This document shows, in pieces, positions 43,316 through 50,747 of a DNA stretch of 64,000 bases. Source of the DNA: Mesorhizobium sp. WSM3626 (GTDB lineage Bacteria; Pseudomonadota; Alphaproteobacteria; Rhizobiales; Rhizobiaceae); assembly GCF_000513935.1 (NCBI RefSeq), contig NZ_AZUY01000021.1:25159-89158 (forward strand). Reading direction: 5' to 3'. The notes beneath the pieces were generated by a model that did not search any database, was not told the DNA's origin, and saw nothing but the letters and a program-made list of their open reading frames with translations. The position numbers and the translations under genes were made by a program. Position 1 is the first letter of the stretch; each line of letters opens with the position of its first letter.

Positions 43316-43340
43316 GGAACTATTTTCGTCATTGGCTGTT
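43316..43340 (+). promoter_or_regulatory. EcfG-like promoter of the 72-residue membrane protein gene
   Basis: GGAAC at 43316-43320, 18 bases, TTCGG, 24 bp before the ATG at 43364, divergent from the FdhF/YdeP promoter. Confidence 0.75.
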
Positions 43341-43363
43341 CGGCAAGGGAAGGGAGCAGCACG

Positions 43364-43582
43364 ATGGAGCGACGCAACGCGGTAATCTCGCTGGCGATAG
43401 CCGCGGTCATTATCATCGGTTTCCTGATCGGTTTTCACTACGTTGACATGGGCTGGCGCACTTCGCCCCTGAAACGGGCGCCTGAGCAGAACCAGGGCGG
43501 CAACGCTCCCGCGGATACTTCACCGGCCGCGGGCGTCCAGAAAAATCCCAAGGAAAATACCGAAATGCCGGGGCAGCAGTGA
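43364..43582 (+). CDS. Small single-span membrane protein
   Basis: 72 residues. One transmembrane helix at about 7-25 (ISLAIAAVIIIGFLIGF) followed by a hydrophilic tail rich in Asn, Pro and Gly. The arrangement suggests a membrane anchor with a disordered periplasmic tail. The ATG follows GGGAGCAGCACG. It has its own GGAAC-N18-TTCGG promoter, and the following membrane protein gene may be cotranscribed (76-bp gap, no separate promoter of this type). No family recognised. Confidence 0.75.
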   Translation: MERRNAVISLAIAAVIIIGFLIGFHYVDMGWRTSPLKRAPEQNQGGNAPADTSPAAGVQKNPKENTEMPGQQ

Positions 43583-43658
43583 TCGACCACTACCAGACAA
43601 CCCCAGCTTGGCTCACCAGTGTCGCTATCCTTCATATGAACTCGGACGAGAGGACGTT

Positions 43659-44261
43659 GTGCTGTCAGATCCCACCGTTCTGATCCTGATGTATTTTCTT
43701 CTCCCGGTCTGGTTGGTAGCTGGTTTTGCAGACTGGCTCTGCCATCGCGCTTCGCATATCGAATCGACGACCGGCGCCAAGGAATCGTTGATCCATCTCC
43801 TGATGTTCATCGAGGTCGGCATACCGCTGCTTGCCGCCATGTTCCTCGACGTGAACGCCCTGGTCATAGCCATCATGATCGTCACCTTCTTCATTCATGA
43901 GGCCACCGCGATGTGGGACGTTCGCTACGCCACATCGGCGCGCACGGTAACGCCGATCGAACAGCATGTGCACAGCTTTCTGGAGATGATCCCGCTGATG
44001 GGGCTGGTCAGCGTCGTGTCCCTTCATTGGGGACAGTTTCTCGCATTGTTCGGGGCAGGACGGGAAACCGCGCGCTTTGATTTTGCCTGGAAATCGCAGC
44101 CGCTGCCGGTGACTTATATCGTCTGCGTGATGGCTGTGATCCTGCTTTTCGAATTGCTCCCTTATCTGGAAGAATTCGTCAGGGGGTTACGTGCCAATGG
44201 CGGCAGGCTCATTCCACCGAAAGCCAGACGACGCGACCCAGGCCAGACGACCTTGCGGTGA
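43659..44261 (+). CDS. Polytopic membrane protein with histidine clusters
   Basis: 200 residues, about four to five transmembrane helices. Conserved-looking residues: His29 and His33 (HRASH), His46, His80 with Glu81 and Asp87 (HEATAMWD), Glu101, His103 and His105 (EQHVH). HX3H and neighbouring His/Glu patterns recall membrane di-iron enzymes such as fatty-acid hydroxylases and desaturases, but the exact three-box spacing is not met. Function is unknown. The GTG at 43659 (after GAGAGGACGTT) is chosen because it places the first helix near the N-terminus; a TTG 51 bp upstream is possible. Confidence 0.72.
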   Translation: MLSDPTVLILMYFLLPVWLVAGFADWLCHRASHIESTTGAKESLIHLLMFIEVGIPLLAAMFLDVNALVIAIMIVTFFIHEATAMWDVRYATSARTVTPIEQHVHSFLEMIPLMGLVSVVSLHWGQFLALFGAGRETARFDFAWKSQPLPVTYIVCVMAVILLFELLPYLEEFVRGLRANGGRLIPPKARRRDPGQTTLR

Positions 44262-44312
44262 AGCGCTCAGCGGAAACGATGTCCCAGCCGTCTGGGCGCT
44301 GGCGCCCTGTGC

Positions 44313-44338
44313 GGAACATCTCTGCCGGACTGCCCATT
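44313..44338 (+). promoter_or_regulatory. EcfG-like promoter with 19-base spacer
   Basis: GGAAC at 44313-44317, 19 bases, TT, 32 bp before the ATG at 44371. The RpoE2 consensus allows 18-19, but this is the weakest site in the set. Confidence 0.5.
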
Positions 44339-44370
44339 ATCAGAGGGTGACACGGACATGGAGTGTGGTG

Positions 44371-44598
44371 ATGGGCATACTTTCCGATCTGGACAAGAAG
44401 CTGACGGACAACATGTATGAACATGGCAGCGCGCTTACCGATGCCGTTGCGGATCTGCCGCGGGCGGTCGTCGAAACTGTCGACCGGCTGATGCCTTTCA
44501 TTCAGCCCGAAGCGCGCGAGACAGTGAGAAGTCAGGTTCTCGGCCTGGTCCACGAATACAGGGTCGAGACCCCTCCAGGCGCGGCCGAACAGGATTGA
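44371..44598 (+). CDS. Small helical protein
   Basis: 75 residues, soluble, amphipathic: LSDLDKKLTDNMYEHGSALTDAVADLPRAVVETVDRLMPFIQPEARETVRSQVLGL suggests two long helices. The ATG at 44371 follows GGAGTGTGGTG. Its stop is 1 bp from the stop of a convergent 42-residue gene. No family recognised; it may be stress regulated through the N19-spaced element upstream. Confidence 0.68.
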   Translation: MGILSDLDKKLTDNMYEHGSALTDAVADLPRAVVETVDRLMPFIQPEARETVRSQVLGLVHEYRVETPPGAAEQD

Positions 44599-44599
44599 A

Positions 44600-44728
44600 C
44601 TAGCCGTTCTGGTCTATCGCGTGGGGCGCGGGTTGGCTTCCGTTTTGCGCTTTGTGGCCGCTGAACCACAACCATGCCGCGATGATCACGACCGCCACGA
44701 TCACTATCCAGGCTATGAGACGAGGCAT
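44600..44728 (-). CDS. 42-residue membrane miniprotein
   Basis: Found by reading the minus strand: MPRLIAWIVIVAVVIIAAWLWF forms one transmembrane helix, and a short polar tail (SGHKAQNGSQPAPHA) follows. The start is supported by GGAGGATTCCGCA directly before the ATG at 44728. A GGAAC-N18-TTTGG promoter lies 82 bp upstream. The combination of strong ribosome binding site and stress promoter makes this a credible gene despite its length. Function unknown. Confidence 0.7.
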   Translation of the reverse strand: MPRLIAWIVIVAVVIIAAWLWFSGHKAQNGSQPAPHAIDQNG

Positions 44729-44809
44729 TGCGGAATCCTCCGTGCCAGCAGTCCATCCACGTCGATGCGGTGATCAGGACGGGTTGAGGTCGGTTCGCCT
44801 CGTATTCCA

Positions 44810-44834
44810 AATACCGCAAGCGATCGTTTGTTCC
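44810..44834 (-). promoter_or_regulatory. EcfG-like promoter of the membrane miniprotein
   Basis: Minus-strand GGAAC (44834-44830), 18 bases, TTTGG, 82 bp before the ATG at 44728. Confidence 0.7.
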
Positions 44835-44987
44835 GCTTGAGTTGGTTTCAATCGTGGCCGGCGGTTCCCTGTCACGGTCCATGTCTTGCGATGGCACTCG
44901 TGGGATCATTGATTGACGGGCACACGGGGCACTCTAGATCAATTCATGCCGATCACGATTCGCTTCGGTTGCGGGGAGACTGTTCTT

Positions 44988-45449
44988 GTGGCGCACCAAA
45001 CGCCGGCTTTGACCTTCAGTGGCCGTCATCTCAGGCTGGATTATCTGTGCGCCCTGTTGCTTCTGGGCGTTTCGGCGGGATGCTCGTCTTCCGATCGGAT
45101 CGAGCAGCAATCACAAACTGCGGCATCCGCCGCACAGACCGTATCGATGGTGCTCGATGCCTGGACAAGCGGTGCGGCGCCGTTCGCATACACCGCCGGC
45201 ACGCTGCAATCGGTCGGCAAGACACTGGCCGATGCCGAGGCGCAAATCCGATCGGCCGAAACGGCCGAACCCGCCGAGCAGGCTGCATTGGCGACAGCGG
45301 TCAAGGATCTGTCGGTCGCGGTGGCTCACGCCGGGGCGGGATTGCAGGCAGGCAATCGAGCGGGGGTCCAAAAAGCAAAACAGGATCTTCAACTGGCCTC
45401 GCGCTCGCTTGCCGCCGCCTATGCAAAATATTTCGCGCCGAAGCCATGA
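44988..45449 (+). CDS. Lipoprotein with helical periplasmic domain
   Basis: 153 residues. After an N-terminal basic stretch, LCALLLLGVSAGC provides a lipobox (SAGC, Cys33). The mature domain is alanine-rich and probably helical (TAASAAQTVSMVLDAW, TLADAEAQIRSAETAEPAEQ). GTG start at 44988 follows GGGGAGACTGTTCTT and gives a normal n-region; an ATG 42 bp upstream is possible. Its stop overlaps the NRAMP-related gene by 4 bp, so it is coupled to a transporter and may assist or sense it (inference). Confidence 0.75.
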   Translation: MAHQTPALTFSGRHLRLDYLCALLLLGVSAGCSSSDRIEQQSQTAASAAQTVSMVLDAWTSGAAPFAYTAGTLQSVGKTLADAEAQIRSAETAEPAEQAALATAVKDLSVAVAHAGAGLQAGNRAGVQKAKQDLQLASRSLAAAYAKYFAPKP

Positions 45450-46666
45450 AGAAGCTCGTGGAAATATCGCTCGGCGTCGTTACCAGCGTTGGCGGCTTCC
45501 TCGAAGTCGGATCGATGGCGACGGCGGCGCAGGCAGGCGCGACTTTCGGTTTCCAACTGATCTGGGCCGTGGTGCTCGGCACCATCTGCATCATCTTTCT
45601 GGTGGAAATGGCCGGCAGGTTCGCGGCGGTGAGCCATCACACGATCTGCGATGGCATTCGCGAGAGATTTGGCTTCAACGTCTTTGTGTGGCCGTTGCTT
45701 GCCACCTTCTTGCTCAGTCTCATGGTGCTCTCCGCCGAGATCGGCGGCGTTGCCATCGCACTCGAACTTGCCACCGGCATCGGCTTCCAGTGGTGGGCGC
45801 TGCCGGTGGCTTTTCTGGCGTGGCTGCTGCTCTGGAAAGGCACGTTCGGCCTCATCGAGAAAGGCGTGTCGATGCTCGGTCTGGTGACCTTGTGTTTTGT
45901 CGTCGCGGCCGTGATGCTGAAACCCGATTGGACAGCGGTCGCTGCCGGCGCCGTGCCTTCGCTGCCAGCCCACGATACCGCCAGTTACTGGTTCATGTCG
46001 GTCAGCATTCTCGGCGCTTCGATATCGCCGTACCTGTTCATGTTCTATTCCTCCGGGGCCATCGAGGACCAGTGGGACAAGAGCTATCTCGGTGCCAATC
46101 GGGCCATAGCGGGACTGGGGATGTCTTTCGGCGGCACCATTTCGGTCGGCGTGCTGATCGTGGCCGCCCTCGTGCTGGCGACGCACGGCATCGACCAGGT
46201 GGACGATTATCACCAATTGCCGTTGATGCTGATCCCGGTATTCGGCTTCTGGGGTTTCGTCCTGTTCGTAGCCTCTCTCGCCATTGCCTGCTTCGGCGCT
46301 ACGCTCGAAGTCGGGCTGCAGCAGGCTTACCTCGTGGCTCAAGGCTTCGGCTGGACGTGGGGCGAGGACCGCAAGCCGCGCGACAACCCAGGGTTCAGCG
46401 CGGTGTACACGGTATCGTTGTTTCTTGCCGCCATCCCCATCATGCTTGGTCTCGATCCGCTGAGGCTCACCATCTTTTCCATGGCGCTGACGGCGGCCAG
46501 CCTGCCGCTGACCGTGGTTCCATTCCTGTTTCTGCTGAACGACAAACGCTACGTCGGCGAGCATCGCAACGGCATTCTCTCCAACGCCGCGGTCATCTTC
46601 ATCATCGCGCTCGGCTTTGTGCTGGCCGTGGTGACGATCCCGCTGCAAATATTCGGAGGCACATGA
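45446..46666 (+). CDS. NRAMP-related divalent metal transporter
   Basis: 406 residues, about eleven transmembrane helices. Helix 1 region reads TSVGGFLEVGSMATAAQAGATFGF, so the metal-binding DPGN of canonical NRAMP is replaced. The helix 6 region is SISPYLFMFYSSGAIEDQW rather than containing MPH. It belongs to a divergent NRAMP-like subgroup and is different from the DDD-type protein at 9401. Ion unknown. Four-gene operon: lipoprotein, transporter and two PRC-barrel-like proteins, all overlapping by 1-4 bp. Confidence 0.85.
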   Translation: MKKLVEISLGVVTSVGGFLEVGSMATAAQAGATFGFQLIWAVVLGTICIIFLVEMAGRFAAVSHHTICDGIRERFGFNVFVWPLLATFLLSLMVLSAEIGGVAIALELATGIGFQWWALPVAFLAWLLLWKGTFGLIEKGVSMLGLVTLCFVVAAVMLKPDWTAVAAGAVPSLPAHDTASYWFMSVSILGASISPYLFMFYSSGAIEDQWDKSYLGANRAIAGLGMSFGGTISVGVLIVAALVLATHGIDQVDDYHQLPLMLIPVFGFWGFVLFVASLAIACFGATLEVGLQQAYLVAQGFGWTWGEDRKPRDNPGFSAVYTVSLFLAAIPIMLGLDPLRLTIFSMALTAASLPLTVVPFLFLLNDKRYVGEHRNGILSNAAVIFIIALGFVLAVVTIPLQIFGGT

Positions 46667-47025
46667 TGAAATTGCTGCGTGATCTCCTGGACAAGCAGGT
46701 GGTTGACCGCGAACAGGTCAAGATCGGCAAGATCGATGGGCTGGTGGTGGAGTTGCGGCAGGGCAAGCCGCCAAGGATCATTGCGATCGAACTCGGCTCC
46801 ATCACTTTGGCGCGCCGCCTCGGCGCAGGACCCGGGCTATGGATGGCGCGACTCGCGGCAAAGCTGGGTGGCAAGCGCCATGGCGAGCCGCATCGGATCG
46901 CCTGGCACAAGGTGAGGGATATCGGCACCGACATCGAGTTCGATGTGGATGTGCGTCAGACGTCGATCTTCGCCTGGCAGGACTGGTTGCGCGATCATGT
47001 CATCGGACGCATTCCGGGAGCTTGA
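46663..47025 (+). CDS. PRC-barrel-like protein 1
   Basis: 120 residues. LLDKQVVDREQVKIGKIDGLVVEL and IIAIELGSITLARRL fit a PRC-barrel-like beta domain, known from ribosome maturation and photosynthetic reaction-centre proteins and used in bacteria as protein-binding modules. The second half (IAWHKVRDIGTDIEFDVDV) is probably a repeat of the same fold. ATG 46663 overlaps the transporter stop (ATGA). It may tune or bind the transporter (inference). Confidence 0.72.
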   Translation: MMKLLRDLLDKQVVDREQVKIGKIDGLVVELRQGKPPRIIAIELGSITLARRLGAGPGLWMARLAAKLGGKRHGEPHRIAWHKVRDIGTDIEFDVDVRQTSIFAWQDWLRDHVIGRIPGA

Positions 47026-47360
47026 TGATGACCATCGTCAATCTCGAACGTCTGGCTGGGCGACGCGTGCTGTCGCAGCGAGGCAAGAGCATCGGCTATA
47101 TCGAGGAAATCCGCGCTGAACGGGATGGCGACGATTTCGTCGTTACCGAATTCCACGTCGGCATCCACGCTGCTTTCGAGCGTCTTTCAGCGTCGGCCAT
47201 AGGCGTGGCGGTGCTCGATCTGTTTCGGCTGCGCCGCCGCGATGGTCTGTACCGCATCCCTTGGGACAAGCTCGACATCTCCGACCCGGCGCGCCCGCGG
47301 CTGCTGTGCCCGATGACCGAACTCTCCGGCATGAAGAGCGCACCCGATCGTCGCGAATAG
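47025..47360 (+). CDS. PRC-barrel-like protein 2
   Basis: 111 residues. NLERLAGRRVLSQRGKSIGYIEEIRAER matches the start of a PRC-barrel domain, followed by FVVTEFHVG and IPWDKLDISDP, similar in layout to the protein before it. It starts in a TGATG overlap with the previous stop; an ATG 3 bp later is also possible. Probably a partner of the preceding protein. No enzymatic residues seen. Confidence 0.72.
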   Translation: MMTIVNLERLAGRRVLSQRGKSIGYIEEIRAERDGDDFVVTEFHVGIHAAFERLSASAIGVAVLDLFRLRRRDGLYRIPWDKLDISDPARPRLLCPMTELSGMKSAPDRRE

Positions 47361-47389
47361 GTCGCCGCCGCGCATCGTCGTGAACATTT

Positions 47390-47716
47390 TCAGCGCAGCA
47401 TGCTCGCGCCCAGAAAGACTGCGGCGGCTATCAAAACGACAGCTGCAATGACAAACAGCGGCCAGTTGCCGCGAGGCCGCAGTTCCGGTTCGCTTTCGAT
47501 CGGCCGCATCGCATTGGCGAAGCTGGCGTCGTTCTCGAATTTTGGCCGGGAACGTGGCGGCTCTGCTCCAGCGACCGGATTTTGTGTGTCGGCCGCCTCG
47601 GCGTCGGTCTCCAGCGGGACAATGGCGGGATCGAAGCCTGGCGTTTTGTCCTGCGTCGCTCCCGCCTCAATCTCGCCTCTGGCAGAGGCAGGGGTAGGAT
47701 TTGACATCTTGGCCAT
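47390..47716 (-). CDS. Small C-terminally anchored membrane protein
   Basis: 108 residues: a long hydrophilic N-terminal part rich in Pro, Glu and Ala, then a single C-terminal helix (LFVIAAVVLIAAAVFLGASML). This is a tail-anchor arrangement with the soluble part in the cytosol. The ATG at 47716 follows AGAGAGGTC. It lies 56 bp behind the DUF982-type gene and is probably cotranscribed with it, under the stress promoter at 48118. Family not recognised. Confidence 0.7.
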   Translation of the reverse strand: MAKMSNPTPASARGEIEAGATQDKTPGFDPAIVPLETDAEAADTQNPVAGAEPPRSRPKFENDASFANAMRPIESEPELRPRGNWPLFVIAAVVLIAAAVFLGASMLR

Positions 47717-47772
47717 GACCTCTCTCTTTCGAACCAAACTCTGCCAAATCGGCAGCGGTGGTTTTGAGACGG

Positions 47773-48024
47773 CTATATTTGCTCGAGCAGAATCCTGGCG
47801 TCCTTGGCCGCAACGATGAACGCCTGTCTTGCGACCTTTGGAGGCTTTTCGCCACGCATCACGGCAAGGCACGCCCTGAGCGCGGCAAGACGCATTTCGG
47901 ATTTCGGCTTTGGCCAGTCCCGCAGCAGCACTTCAGCGGCATCGGACACAGAGACCACGACCCTGTCTCGGTCAATGCGGCCAGGTTGAATGATGATCGG
48001 CTTTCTGAAATGGCCCGCACGCAC
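47773..48024 (-). CDS. DUF982-type small protein
   Basis: 83 residues. The core VSDAAEVLLRDWPKPKS followed by AALRACLAVMRGEKPPKVARQAFIVAAKDA is the pattern of DUF982, a family common and often multicopy in Rhizobium and Mesorhizobium, of unknown function. The GTG at 48024 is chosen because GGAGGGGCAA lies immediately before it; a TTG 12 bp upstream is the alternative. A GGAAC-N18-TTAGC promoter lies 70 bp upstream. Confidence 0.82.
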   Translation of the reverse strand: MRAGHFRKPIIIQPGRIDRDRVVVSVSDAAEVLLRDWPKPKSEMRLAALRACLAVMRGEKPPKVARQAFIVAAKDARILLEQI

Positions 48025-48093
48025 TTGCCCCTCCAAGACCTGCCCGTTGCTTTACAAAGCCTGCCCAAGGACGAGCCGCGCAGACCGCACGCT

Positions 48094-48118
48094 AACTCCG
48101 CGACCGCCGATTTGTTCC
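48094..48118 (-). promoter_or_regulatory. EcfG-like promoter of the DUF982-type gene
   Basis: Minus-strand GGAAC (48118-48114), 18 bases, TTAGC, about 70 bp before the GTG at 48024. Confidence 0.68.
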
Positions 48119-48248
48119 AGCGTACCTGGCGTTGGAATAGCGATGCCTGGAATCACTCGTTTTTCACGGCGTTTTTTTGCAGCCACGCCCGACGGCTCCT
48201 TCACGGATTTTGCCGCTGAATGGTCCGCTGGCATGCCGTCTCGATGGG

Positions 48249-48273
48249 GGAACAAAGCGCATCCCGGCTTGTT
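48249..48273 (+). promoter_or_regulatory. EcfG-like promoter of the DUF4142-type gene
   Basis: GGAAC at 48249-48253, 18 bases, TTAGG, 42 bp before the ATG at 48315. Confidence 0.75.
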
Positions 48274-48314
48274 AGGTCGCAACGCAAATTCGCTCACCGA
48301 CAAGGACAAAGCCG

Positions 48315-49058
48315 ATGAAAACACGACATCTTCTCGCCTCCTTCGCAGTTGCTTGCGCTGTTCTCGCAATGCCCGCCTTTGCTGCCGACAGCGCCCAGGA
48401 TTTCGTCGACAAGGCTGCCGTCGGCGGCAAGTTCGAGGTCGACTCGAGCCAGATTGCCCTGGACAAGGTTCAGGACCAACGCATCAAGGATTTTGCCCAG
48501 ATGATGATCCGGGACCACGGCGCCGCCAACGCCAAGCTGGAAGCGATCGCGGGCGAACAGAAACTGAAAGTACCGCCGGCGCTCGATGCCCAGCACCAGG
48601 GCGATCTGGACAAGCTCAAGAATGCGCAGGGTCCGATCGATCCGGCTTACGTCGACCTGCAGCGCAACGCGCATGACGACGCCGTCAAGCTGTTTGAAAA
48701 TTATGCCAGCGGCGGTGACAACGCCGCACTTAAGACTTTTGCCCAGCAAACGGTCGGTACGTTGAAGATGCACCAGCAGACGATCGAGAAGATCGCCGCC
48801 AGGCAAGACGCCATCACGGGAGCGACAACGCCGGCGGTGAAGACCGACAATATTCCCAACGCCGCCGCTCTCGTCCCCGGCGCAAACAGCTTCACCGAAG
48901 CCCAGGCCAAGAGCCGGATCGAGAATGCGGGATATTCGAACGTATCGAAGCTTACCAAGGACGACCAGGGCATCTGGCGCGGCCAGGCGGCCAAAGGAGG
49001 CGAAAACCTCAACGTAGGGGTCGACTACCAGGGCAACGTCGTTGCCTCGAGCAAATGA
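48315..49058 (+). CDS. Exported DUF4142-family protein
   Basis: 247 residues. Signal peptide 1-23 (cleavage after AFA). The helical domain has DFVDKAAVGGKFEVDSSQIAL, IKDFAQMMIRDHGAAN and AHDDAVKLFENYASGG, the ferritin-like four-helix pattern of DUF4142. Its C-terminus (residues about 190-247) has the PepSY/SH3-like hairpin NVSKLTKDDQGIWRGQA. Members are periplasmic and often stress-induced; function unknown. ATG follows AAGGACAAAGCCG. Directly under a GGAAC-N18-TTAGG promoter and followed 21 bp later by the next gene. Confidence 0.88.
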   Translation: MKTRHLLASFAVACAVLAMPAFAADSAQDFVDKAAVGGKFEVDSSQIALDKVQDQRIKDFAQMMIRDHGAANAKLEAIAGEQKLKVPPALDAQHQGDLDKLKNAQGPIDPAYVDLQRNAHDDAVKLFENYASGGDNAALKTFAQQTVGTLKMHQQTIEKIAARQDAITGATTPAVKTDNIPNAAALVPGANSFTEAQAKSRIENAGYSNVSKLTKDDQGIWRGQAAKGGENLNVGVDYQGNVVASSK

Positions 49059-49079
49059 GCATGGATCAGGAGAAATCAC

Positions 49080-49682
49080 ATGAAGACGGTAACCGGACTG
49101 TTCGACAATTATGACGACGCGGCCGATGCGGTCGGCGAGCTCGAGGCGACGGGCGTCCCACATTCCAATATCAGCATCGTCGCCAACAACTCGGATGACT
49201 GGTATGAGGCAAACCGTTCCGAGGCCGCCGAAGACGCTGGCAGCGGCGCGGGAATCGGAGCTGTGATCGGGGGTGCCGGGGGCCTGCTCACGGGGCTGGG
49301 CGTCATGGCCGTCCCGGGTGTCGGCCCGGTGGTCGCGGCCGGATGGCTCGCCGCCACCGCCGCGGGGGCGGTTGCCGGCGCCGTGGCTGGTGGAGCGGCC
49401 GGCGGCATTATCGGCGGTCTGACAGAGTCGGGTGTGCCCGAGCGCGACGCACACGTCTATGCGGAAGGTGTACGCCGCGGCGGCACCCTGGTGACGGCCA
49501 AGGTGGACGACGAACTCGTGCCGAATGCCGAGGAGATTTTGGGTCAGTCCCGATCGGTCGACCTGGCTGAACGCCGCAGGATGTACGAGGCGGACGGCTG
49601 GACCGGCTTCGACGTCAATGCAGGCGAATACGCACCCAAGGACGTCGATCGCGACGGCGGCCGCGCAATCAATCGACCCTGA
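49080..49682 (+). CDS. General-stress-protein-like (YflT/GsiB-type) glycine-rich protein
   Basis: 200 residues. N-terminal ferredoxin-like domain (TGLFDNYDDAADAVGELEATGVPHSNISIVA), a Gly/Ala-rich hydrophobic hairpin at about 55-115 (repeated GAVAGAVAGGAAGGIIGG), and a second ferredoxin-like segment (RDAHVYAEGVRRGGTLVTAKV). This is the layout of general stress proteins of the YflT/DUF1269 type. The hydrophobic part may associate with membranes. It follows the DUF4142-type gene and shares its promoter. Confidence 0.82.
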   Translation: MKTVTGLFDNYDDAADAVGELEATGVPHSNISIVANNSDDWYEANRSEAAEDAGSGAGIGAVIGGAGGLLTGLGVMAVPGVGPVVAAGWLAATAAGAVAGAVAGGAAGGIIGGLTESGVPERDAHVYAEGVRRGGTLVTAKVDDELVPNAEEILGQSRSVDLAERRRMYEADGWTGFDVNAGEYAPKDVDRDGGRAINRP

Positions 49683-49762
49683 AAGCGGATCCCGGCCCTG
49701 GCTGCGACGAGGCCATGAGCGCGCAGTGCGGCCGGGTGGAACCATTTCTTCTCGATATGCCT

Positions 49763-50455
49763 CTAAGGGTGTAGCGGCGCGGCTCGCGCCTGGTCGTCAA
49801 CGACAAACACGGCGCTCGCTTCACTGACGATGGACACGTGTTCCATGGCGGCCTTGCCCGCAGCTGGGCCATCGCCACGCAGGATCGCGGTGACGATGGC
49901 GTCGTGCTCCTGCCAGGATTTCGCCAGGCGTCCGGTCAGCCTGAACTGGGCGCGGCGAAAGGGGGCCAGCCGGCTGCGCGTCATCGCGGTCAACTCGTAG
50001 ATGTGCGTGCTGTGGGCACCGCGATAGAGCCGGCTGTGGAACTCGGTGTTGAAATACTCATAGTCTTCCTCGGCACCCAGCCGTACCAGCCGCGCCGAGG
50101 CCTGATGCTCGGTCTCGAGCGCGCGGCGCTCGCTGCCGGTCATGCGCTCGGCGCAGAAGCGCGCGCATATGCCTTCCAGTTCGGCCATGCTCTCGAACAT
50201 CGAGGCGAGGTGCTCCTGCGTGACGACGGCGACGATGGCGCCCCGGTTGGGCCGCCGCTCGACGAGGCCCATGGCGCTGAGTTGGCCAAGCGCCTCGCGC
50301 ACCGGCGTGCGTGAAACCTCGAAGCGGGCGGCAAGCGAGACCTCGTCGAGTTTTTCGCCGGGACGCAGCACGCCGGTGACGATGCGGTCGCCGATCGCCC
50401 TCACCATCTGATCGACCGTCGTGCCCGTCCGGATCAGGCTGCGCTTTCCCGACAA
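49763..50455 (-). CDS. GntR-family (FCD) transcriptional regulator
   Basis: 230 residues. N-terminal winged helix (ARFEVSRTPVREALGQLSAMGLVERRPNRGAIV) and C-terminal all-helical FCD ligand domain (FHSRLYRGAHSTHIYEL, EHDAIVTAILRGD). FCD domains bind small carboxylates or metals. Divergent from the biuret operon and probably its regulator. Start taken as TTG 50455 (after ACGGGAGGCGAAGCAGTT); an ATG at 50410 is the fallback. Inverted copies of AAAGTGCATGCAAT between the genes are its likely operators. Confidence 0.85.
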   Translation of the reverse strand: MSGKRSLIRTGTTVDQMVRAIGDRIVTGVLRPGEKLDEVSLAARFEVSRTPVREALGQLSAMGLVERRPNRGAIVAVVTQEHLASMFESMAELEGICARFCAERMTGSERRALETEHQASARLVRLGAEEDYEYFNTEFHSRLYRGAHSTHIYELTAMTRSRLAPFRRAQFRLTGRLAKSWQEHDAIVTAILRGDGPAAGKAAMEHVSIVSEASAVFVVDDQARAAPLHP

Positions 50456-50588
50456 AACTGCTTCGCCTCCCGTGCTTCGGTGTTCCAGGTTCCTGAAATC
50501 CTGCGGCCGAACGGCACGACCCCGACTCGGCCGCACCCTCTATGCCTATGTTTTAATCTGCCTGTCAAATTGTCTGTTTTCAAGGCAA

Positions 50589-50695
50589 AAAGTGCATGCA
50601 ATTGCCTTTCGCTTGTGCATGTTGCCTCATGAGTCTCATTGATTTTATTTATGAAATTTTGACGATCGAATTGGCACAGCGATTGCATGCACTTT
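50589..50695. promoter_or_regulatory. Candidate operator pair for the GntR regulator
   Basis: AAAGTGCATGCAAT at 50589-50602 recurs as its exact reverse complement ATTGCATGCACTTT at 50682-50695. A related TTGTGCATGTTGCC lies at 50613-50626. All centre on TGCATG. The outer copies are 93 bp apart, roughly nine helical turns, allowing looping. Confidence 0.65.
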
Positions 50696-50747
50696 CTTGA
50701 GAAGGCGTTAACCGACCCGGAAGGGGTCCTGCAGGGGAGCATAAGAG

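Noticed and set aside
45419..46648. 409-codon frame opposite the NRAMP-related gene
   Set aside because: Charged, repetitive shadow without domain; the membrane protein on the other strand is real.
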